From Actinomycetota bacterium (GTDB lineage: Bacteria > Actinomycetota > UBA4738), in the NCBI GenBank assembly GCA_005885025.1, contig VAYC01000085.1, forward strand, positions 1 to 11,527: 11,527 nt of DNA. The letters run 5' to 3'. Below the pieces are notes generated by a model. That model did not search any database and was not told the DNA's origin. It was given only the letters and a program-made list of their open reading frames with translations. The translations under genes and the position numbers were made by a program. This document shows, piece after piece, positions 6,857-11,527 of the stretch. The number at the start of each line of letters is the position of its first letter. The first letter of the stretch is position 1.

Positions 6857-7516
6857 GTGCCCCCCGAGCTGAGGGTCGTGGATGACCTCCCCCAGGCGGC
6901 GGTCCAGCTCTTCCTGGAGGAAAGCCCGCGCGTCGTGCTTCTGACCGGCGGGATGACGGCTCGGAACTTCTACGAACGCCTCGCCGTCACTCAGTATCCA
7001 TGGGAAGAGGTGGAGTGCTTCTTCACCGACGAGCGATGTGTTCCGCCCGCCGATCCCCTGTCGAACTTCGGGATGGTCGACGACGTGCTCCTCTCCAGGG
7101 TGCCGGCCGCGCGCTACCCGATGGACGGCGACACCTGCCACGCTGCGCGGTATGAGGACCTCTTGCGCGAGCACTTCCAGGACGGGGTGTGGTTCGACCT
7201 CGCTCTGTATGGCCTGGGACCCGACGGCCACGTCGGGTCGCTGTTCGCTGGCCGGCCCGAGGTCGAGATCACCGACCGGCTGGCGGTCGAGGTCCCCGAA
7301 GCTGGTTGGGAGCCCTTCGTTCGGCGCATCTCGCTCACGTTGCCCGCCCTCTCGTCGGCGTCGCTAGGCATGTTCCTCGTTGCCGGGGAGGGAAAGCGGG
7401 AGGCCTTGCACCGGCTGATCGGTGGCGCGGACATCCCAGCTGCCCGGGTATCGCCGAAGCGGCTGATCGTTCTGGCCGACCCGGCAGCGGCCGGCTCGAC
7501 GGGACCGAGCGCCTAG
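6857..7516 (+). CDS. pgl: 6-phosphogluconolactonase
   Basis: A 219-residue cytosolic enzyme that hydrolyses 6-phosphoglucono-lactone to 6-phosphogluconate, the second step of the oxidative pentose phosphate pathway. Family motifs in order: VVLLTGGMTARNFYERL (26-42, the phosphate-binding LSGGSTP region, here with Met-Thr), CFFTDERCVPPADPLSN (54-70), GLGPDGHVGSLFAG (119-132), the RISLTLPAL strand, and FLVAGEGKREAL near the C-terminus. The start is GTG 6857, with GGGGAAGG 8 nt upstream; the frame is open further up, but that sequence is shadow of the isomerase. The N-terminal helix before the glycine loop is short, so the protein is a little below the usual 230-260 residues. It lies 28 bp after the isomerase stop, so the two are probably cotranscribed. 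The zwf gene that often accompanies it is not here. Confidence 0.9.
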   Translation: MPPELRVVDDLPQAAVQLFLEESPRVVLLTGGMTARNFYERLAVTQYPWEEVECFFTDERCVPPADPLSNFGMVDDVLLSRVPAARYPMDGDTCHAARYEDLLREHFQDGVWFDLALYGLGPDGHVGSLFAGRPEVEITDRLAVEVPEAGWEPFVRRISLTLPALSSASLGMFLVAGEGKREALHRLIGGADIPAARVSPKRLIVLADPAAAGSTGPSA

Positions 7517-7536
7517 GGCTCGGCAACCACCTCCGT

Positions 7537-8403
7537 TCAGCTCATTCCGTGGCCGGGCTCACCGCCGTGGTCCCTGAGATAGCGCTCCAGCTCCGCGGCG
7601 AGAGCTTCCCCGGACGGGACCTCCTCGTCGATCCGCTGATCCACCGCGGTCTCCAACCGGCTCACGTACTCGCCGAGTTCGTCGCTCTCCTGGACGAGGC
7701 GGAGGACTCCCTCCTCCCAGGCTTCCACCGCCTTGAGGAGCGAACGCGTCTCCACCGGGATCTCCAGAAGCGACGAGGCTCGCTCCACGAGCGCCAGGGC
7801 CGCCTTGGGGTTGGGCGCCGAAGGGAGGTAATGAGGGACCGCGGCCCACAGGCTCACCGACGGGATTCCCGCCCGATTCGAGGCGTCGTGCAGCACCCCG
7901 ACGATCCCGGTGGGCCCCTCGTACTGCGAGCGAGCGAGCCCCAGTCGCGTGGCCGTTTCCTCGTCGGCGGCGGATCCGACCACCGGCACGGGGCGGCTGT
8001 GCGGAACATCGGTGAGGAAGGCGCCGAGCGTGACCAGCAATCGGCACCCGAGGTCTCGGGCCGCGCCGATGATCGCCTGGGAGAAGGTCCGCCACCGAAC
8101 GTTGGGCTCCACCGCCGTGAACACCACGACGTCGCGTCCTTTCATCGACGCCACGGCGAACTCGCCCCGTGGCCAGTCGATCACCCGGCTCACGCCGTCC
8201 TCCAGGCGCACGCGAGGCCGGGTCACCTGGAAGTCGTAGAACTCCTCCGGATCGAGGTGGGCCACGACCCGAGCCTGCCACTGCTCGGCCAGATATCGGG
8301 CGGCGATGGAGGCGGCTTCCCCGCCGTCGTTCCAGCCTCGAAACGCGCAGAGCAGGGACGGACGGTCGAGGCGAGGGCGCTCCACGAAGCTGATCGGATC
8401 CAC
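7537..8403 (-). CDS. PAC2 family protein
   Basis: A 288-residue protein of the PAC2 (proteasome assembly chaperone 2) family. The conserved N-terminal pattern is clear: ERPRLDRPSLLCAFRGWNDGGEAAS near residues 9-33. Later come a PHSRPVPVVG segment, PTGIVGVLHDASNRAGIPSVSLWAAVPHYL in the middle, and an acidic helical tail that may form a coiled coil (about 245-285). In eukaryotes the family helps assemble proteasomes. Actinobacterial members are widespread but their role is not established, and no proteasome gene is visible here. The start is set at GTG 8403, because VDPISFVERP is where family likeness begins; the frame is open to an ATG at 8544, adding 47 residues with no resemblance. No good ribosome binding site fits 8403, but a -10-like TATGCT does. 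It converges on pgl with 20 bp between stops. Confidence 0.85.
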   Translation of the reverse strand: MDPISFVERPRLDRPSLLCAFRGWNDGGEAASIAARYLAEQWQARVVAHLDPEEFYDFQVTRPRVRLEDGVSRVIDWPRGEFAVASMKGRDVVVFTAVEPNVRWRTFSQAIIGAARDLGCRLLVTLGAFLTDVPHSRPVPVVGSAADEETATRLGLARSQYEGPTGIVGVLHDASNRAGIPSVSLWAAVPHYLPSAPNPKAALALVERASSLLEIPVETRSLLKAVEAWEEGVLRLVQESDELGEYVSRLETAVDQRIDEEVPSGEALAAELERYLRDHGGEPGHGMS

Positions 8404-8409
8404 CGCCTC

Positions 8410-8415
8410 AGCATA
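8410..8415 (-). promoter_or_regulatory. Candidate -10 element of a leaderless PAC2-gene promoter
   Basis: On the minus strand TATGCT (TANNNT pattern) ends exactly 6 nt before the GTG at 8403, the same spacing as the element before the ABC exporter. It supports 8403 as the start codon of a leaderless message, though no -35 is evident. Confidence 0.35.
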
Positions 8416-8509
8416 TCGGCAGGCTTTCTCGCCAAGACGGCCCGACCCTGGGCCCTTGTGCTCAATCGTCACAGGCCAAGGCCCGATGCAGATAGCAGCA
8501 GGGGCGACT

Positions 8510-8531
8510 CCGGCCGGGCCTTCCCGGCCGG
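8510..8531. promoter_or_regulatory. Perfect GC-only inverted repeat upstream of the c-di-GMP gene
   Basis: Arms CCGGCCGGG (8510-8518) and CCCGGCCGG (8523-8531) flank the spacer CCTT. All nine base pairs are G-C. It lies 33 nt before the ATG at 8565, inside the 161-bp gap between divergent PAC2 and GGDEF/HD-GYP genes. It could be a DNA operator or a very stable hairpin in the mRNA leader. There is no U tract, so it is not a standard intrinsic terminator. Confidence 0.55.
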
Positions 8532-8564
8532 TCCAACCCTGCATGAACGCATCCCGGGAGAGGT

Positions 8565-11354
8565 ATGGAAGCAGTCCGACCCGTCGAGTACGAAGAGGGG
8601 GCCCCGCCAGGTCAGGTCGAGGCGACCGGCCCCCAGGGCATCTCCTCGTTACCCGACGCAGTCCTCTCAGACATCACCCATCTCCTCGTTTCGGAGGGCT
8701 CGCCGGAGAAGGTCGTGGAGGCGGTGGCCGACGCCCTGTCGGAGCTGGTGCCGCACGACAGCCTCATGCTGTACCGGGCCGAGCCCCACCTCCGGTCGAT
8801 CCGGCCGGTCCTGGTGCGGGACCCGCTTTACGCGGAGGAGATCTTCGCGATGGGGCCCTACGCCTACGGCCAAGGCATCACCGGCATCACGGCCGAGACC
8901 CGCGTGCCGCAGCTCGTCAACGACGTGCACAAGGACACTCGGGCTGCGCACGTCCCCGGAACACCCGATGCGGAGCCAGAGTCGATGATCGCGGTCCCAC
9001 TGCTGGCCCGGAACGACCTCAAGGGCGTGCTCTGCATGTATCGCTTGGGAGAGGACAACCACTTCACGCTCCAGGAGTTCAAGCTCGCCATCACCTTCAG
9101 CGACCTCGCCGCGCTGGCCATGGACAACGCGGAGATCCGCACTCGTCTGGAAACCGAGGTGATCACCGACCACCTGACGGCCCTGTACAACCACCGCTTC
9201 TTTCACGAGCGTCTGGCGGAGGAGATCCGCCGGGCCAACCGGAGCCGCTCTCGCGTCGGCCTGCTCATCTACGACATCGACGACTTCAAGCGGGTCAACG
9301 ACACGTATGGGCACTTGACCGGAGACCAGGTGCTCCAAGGGGTTGCCTCAATCTCGCGCGAGACCTCCCGGCAGGAGGACGTCATCTGCAGGATTGGCGG
9401 AGAAGAGTTCGCGGTCATCCTCCCCGGCGCTACCCTCGAAGACTCGGTGGCGCTCGGCGAGCGCATCCGCCAGGGCATCGCCGGCGTCGAGTTTCCCGTG
9501 GTGGGGCGGATCACCGTCAGCGTGGGCGTGGCCGAGGGCCCCCTCCACGCCTCGAGCCCCCGCGAGCTCATGGCCTGCGCCGACCTGGCCTTGCTCATGG
9601 CCAAGGCGGCCGGGAAGGATTGCGTGATCGTCTACGCGGCCGACGCGGGTGGGCAGCAGGCATCGGGGGCGTCGCGAGACCGGCGGGCCTTACCGCGCGC
9701 TCCGCTTCCCGGAACTCTGGGCCGAATGGCGACCTTGACCGCTCGGGGAGAGCCGCGCTCCGTGGCCCAGCTTCGAGTTCTGCAGAGGCTCTCGGCGAAG
9801 CTCAATCGGCTGAACGACGTGCGGAAGATCGGCGGCGCCATCACCGCCGAGTTGCGCCAGCTGATCGACTACCACAACTGCCGAGTGTTCATTCTGGACG
9901 GCGACGGCGAAACCCTTCTCCCGATCGCCTTTCGCGGCGAGCTGACCGCCTACCAGGGGGAGACGTTCGAGGCCTTGATCACCAAGATCGGGGACGGGCT
10001 GACCGGGCATGTCGCCGAGACCCGGCAGACCTGGTACGCCCCGGACGCCAACCACGACCCCTACGCTGTCCTGATCCCCGGAACGGCCGACCTCGACGAA
10101 TCGCTGCTCGGCGTCCCCATGCTCTACGGCCAGCGGGTGATCGGCGTGATCGTGCTGTCGAAGCTCGGCATCGGCCAGTTCGACCAGGAGGACATCCGCT
10201 TGCTGGAGACCCTCGCGGCCAGCGCGGCCGTGGCTTTCGAGAACGCCCGCCTGCTCCAGAAAGAGCATGAAGCGGCCGAGGTGTCACGGGCGCTCCTCCA
10301 GCTCTCGCAGGCTCTCACCGGCGCGCCCGACACCCGCGAGGTGCTGACCCAGACGCTGGCGGCGGTCCCGTCGATGCTCGACTGCGGCGAGGTCTCGGCC
10401 TGGATTCGGATCCCCGAGACGGGCGGCTACCAGCTGGTGGGGTACATGGGCTTCGAGCCGGATCTCAGCATCGCAGAGGTTTCCGTGGATACCGGAACGG
10501 GGGGACGGTTCCACGATTTGGTGGAAGTGCCGTTCGTGGTGGAGAAGGAGGTCGTGGCCCAGGTGCCGGAGCGTCACCGGCTCGTGCCTGGGGCCAAGGA
10601 CCTCCTGGTTGCCCCCATGCGGTGGGAGCCCGACGGACTCGGAGTGGTCGTGGTGGCGGCGAAGGACGGGTGGTCCTCCTTCGGGGAACGCGACCTCCGC
10701 CTGGCCCGCGGGATCGCCGACATCACCTCGCTGGCGCTGGGGAACGCCCGGCGGTTCGACGAGCTCGAGCGAGCCTATCTCTCCACGGTCGAGGCGCTGG
10801 CCAACGCGCTCGAGGCCCAGGACGAATACACGGGCGACCACGCCCGCGCCTTGGCGGAGATGGCGCTCGCCGTCGGGTATGAGCTCGAGCTGGACCCCGA
10901 CCGGCTGAAGATCTTGGAGCTGGCCGCCCTCTTCCACGACATCGGGAAGATCGGTGTGCCGAGCGAGATCATCCGGAAGCCGGGCCCGCTTACCGCGGCT
11001 GAGCTCCGGGAGATGAAGCGGCATCCCGAGATCGGCGAACAGATCCTGGCCCCCGTCCCGTTCCTGCACCCCATCCTCGCGATCGTCCGGGCTTGCCACG
11101 AGCGGTGGGATGGCAAGGGCTACCCGGACGGCCTGGTGGGGGAGGGCATCCCGCTCGAGTCGAGGATCGTGTTCGTGTGCGACGCCTTCCACGCCATGAC
11201 CAGCGACCGCCCATATCGCACGGCCCTTCCTGAGACCGAAGCCGTCCGCCGGTTGAAGCTCTCCGCGGGAACCCAATTCGATCCGGACATCGTGGCGGCG
11301 TTCATCCGGGTGCTCAAGGACGACCGCATTCCCGCCCACCTCTCGCACCACTAG
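8565..11354 (+). CDS. GAF-GGDEF-GAF-GAF-HD-GYP cyclic-di-GMP turnover protein
   Basis: A 929-residue soluble protein with no signal peptide or membrane segment. A GAF sensor (about 35-195) is followed by a diguanylate cyclase domain (about 197-355) with an intact GGEEF motif (278-282), metal-site pattern YDIDDFK, and inhibitory-site RxxD (Arg269-Asp272). After a low-complexity linker (about 358-395) come two more GAF domains (about 400-560 and 575-730) and an HD-GYP phosphodiesterase (about 738-915). That domain has His759, His791-Asp792 and GYP at 852-854. The first His of the usual HHExxDGxGYP is Cys844. Tyr755 lies where trinuclear members have Glu, which hints at a two-metal site. Both halves look potentially active, so the protein may make or destroy c-di-GMP depending on its GAF ligands. 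The ATG follows GGGAGAGG. An internal ATG at 9726 opens the second half, suggesting an ancestral two-gene fusion. Confidence 0.93.
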   Translation: MEAVRPVEYEEGAPPGQVEATGPQGISSLPDAVLSDITHLLVSEGSPEKVVEAVADALSELVPHDSLMLYRAEPHLRSIRPVLVRDPLYAEEIFAMGPYAYGQGITGITAETRVPQLVNDVHKDTRAAHVPGTPDAEPESMIAVPLLARNDLKGVLCMYRLGEDNHFTLQEFKLAITFSDLAALAMDNAEIRTRLETEVITDHLTALYNHRFFHERLAEEIRRANRSRSRVGLLIYDIDDFKRVNDTYGHLTGDQVLQGVASISRETSRQEDVICRIGGEEFAVILPGATLEDSVALGERIRQGIAGVEFPVVGRITVSVGVAEGPLHASSPRELMACADLALLMAKAAGKDCVIVYAADAGGQQASGASRDRRALPRAPLPGTLGRMATLTARGEPRSVAQLRVLQRLSAKLNRLNDVRKIGGAITAELRQLIDYHNCRVFILDGDGETLLPIAFRGELTAYQGETFEALITKIGDGLTGHVAETRQTWYAPDANHDPYAVLIPGTADLDESLLGVPMLYGQRVIGVIVLSKLGIGQFDQEDIRLLETLAASAAVAFENARLLQKEHEAAEVSRALLQLSQALTGAPDTREVLTQTLAAVPSMLDCGEVSAWIRIPETGGYQLVGYMGFEPDLSIAEVSVDTGTGGRFHDLVEVPFVVEKEVVAQVPERHRLVPGAKDLLVAPMRWEPDGLGVVVVAAKDGWSSFGERDLRLARGIADITSLALGNARRFDELERAYLSTVEALANALEAQDEYTGDHARALAEMALAVGYELELDPDRLKILELAALFHDIGKIGVPSEIIRKPGPLTAAELREMKRHPEIGEQILAPVPFLHPILAIVRACHERWDGKGYPDGLVGEGIPLESRIVFVCDAFHAMTSDRPYRTALPETEAVRRLKLSAGTQFDPDIVAAFIRVLKDDRIPAHLSHH

Positions 11355-11379
11355 CGCGCCACCGAAGACGGACCGTTCT

Positions 11380-11426
11380 GGTCTCTTCCCCCCTGACCTG
11401 GGGCGCACCAGGGGCGACCTCAGACC
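11380..11426. terminator. Possible bidirectional terminator between convergent genes
   Basis: In the 65-bp gap between convergent stops, nested complementary arms are present. GGTCT (11380-11384) pairs with AGACC (11422-11426), and CCCCTG (11390-11395) pairs with CAGGGG (11409-11414). An alternative inner stem is CCTGG/CCAGG (11397-11401/11408-11412). There is no T run on either side, so this would be an atypical GC-rich terminator. Confidence 0.25.
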
Positions 11427-11527
11427 GGGGACCAGGTGACCCCACCGTCCGCGGTCTTCCAGAGTTCGCCGGGACCGTGGCCCCCACAGCACGACGCCGG
11501 CCCGTGGATCAGGAACCCGATCTGGTT
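11420..11527 (-). CDS. BNR/Asp-box repeat protein, C-terminal fragment
   Basis: The last 35 codons of a minus-strand gene entering from the right edge, ending at TGA 11422-11420. The C-terminus contains ELWKTADGGVTWSPV. TADGGVTW fits the Asp-box consensus (S/T-x-D-x-G-x-T-W) found in blades of sialidase-like, Ycf48-like and other beta-propeller proteins, many of them secreted. Upstream of it are GFLIHGPASCCGGHGPG, with a Cys-Cys pair. Which propeller family it belongs to cannot be told from one repeat. It converges on the c-di-GMP gene. Confidence 0.6.
   Translation of the reverse strand, partial: NQIGFLIHGPASCCGGHGPGELWKTADGGVTWSPV

Noticed and set aside
8403..8544. Longer PAC2 protein starting at ATG 8544
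   Set aside because: The 47 extra residues lack family resemblance and would take up most of the divergent intergenic region, including the palindrome. GTG 8403 fits the family N-terminus.
8404..8564. c-di-GMP riboswitch in the leader of the GGDEF/HD-GYP gene
   Set aside because: I looked for the conserved core of GEMM-type aptamers and did not see it; only the GC palindrome stands out.
8306..10270. 654-codon plus-strand frame overlapping the PAC2 start and the GGDEF region
   Set aside because: Arg/Gly/Pro-rich shadow; it conflicts with two well-supported genes.
10284..11492. 402-codon minus-strand open frame opposite the HD-GYP region
   Set aside because: It is a shadow of the c-di-GMP gene with no recognisable motifs. 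It also covers the gap and the Asp-box gene end in another frame.

Overview
The window is GC-rich, densely packed bacterial chromosome. Its character suggests an uncultured actinobacterium (Actinomycetota): a transaldolase/glucose-6-phosphate isomerase fusion, a PAC2-family protein, frequent GTG starts, and TANNNT -10-like hexamers placed 6-7 nt before several start codons. This taxonomic call is an inference from gene content. I see no tRNA, rRNA, CRISPR array, insertion sequence or prophage gene.

Left part (1-3600). A minus-strand gene for an antibiotic-biosynthesis-monooxygenase-like protein is cut by the left edge. It follows a minus-strand cysteine-rich predicted lipoprotein of unknown function. 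Diverging from these is a plus-strand half-size ABC exporter with an unusual insertion at the start of its nucleotide-binding domain. A minus-strand GNAT acetyltransferase converges on the exporter, and the two genes share the four bases CTAG as their stop codons.

Centre (3600-7520). A MarR-type regulator diverges from the acetyltransferase across a 74-bp gap that holds a 16-bp inverted repeat. Downstream on the same strand lie a tal-pgi fusion and a 6-phosphogluconolactonase gene, so this block links glycolysis and the pentose phosphate pathway. The fusion is frameshifted by an apparent 8-bp tandem duplication exactly within the isomerase catalytic-glutamate motif. The gene is therefore either genuinely broken or affected by an assembly error.

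Right part (7520-11527). A PAC2-family protein (minus strand) diverges from a large cyclic-di-GMP protein with domain order GAF-GGDEF-GAF-GAF-HD-GYP. The latter carries both a synthesis and a degradation module on one chain. A perfect 9-bp-arm GC palindrome sits in its upstream region. At the right edge is the last 35 codons of a minus-strand protein with an Asp-box (BNR) repeat.

I did not find a clearly new multi-gene system. The most informative points are the lesion in tal-pgi, the bifunctional c-di-GMP protein with its palindrome, the candidate MarR operator, the exporter's inserted segment, and the two gene fragments at the edges.
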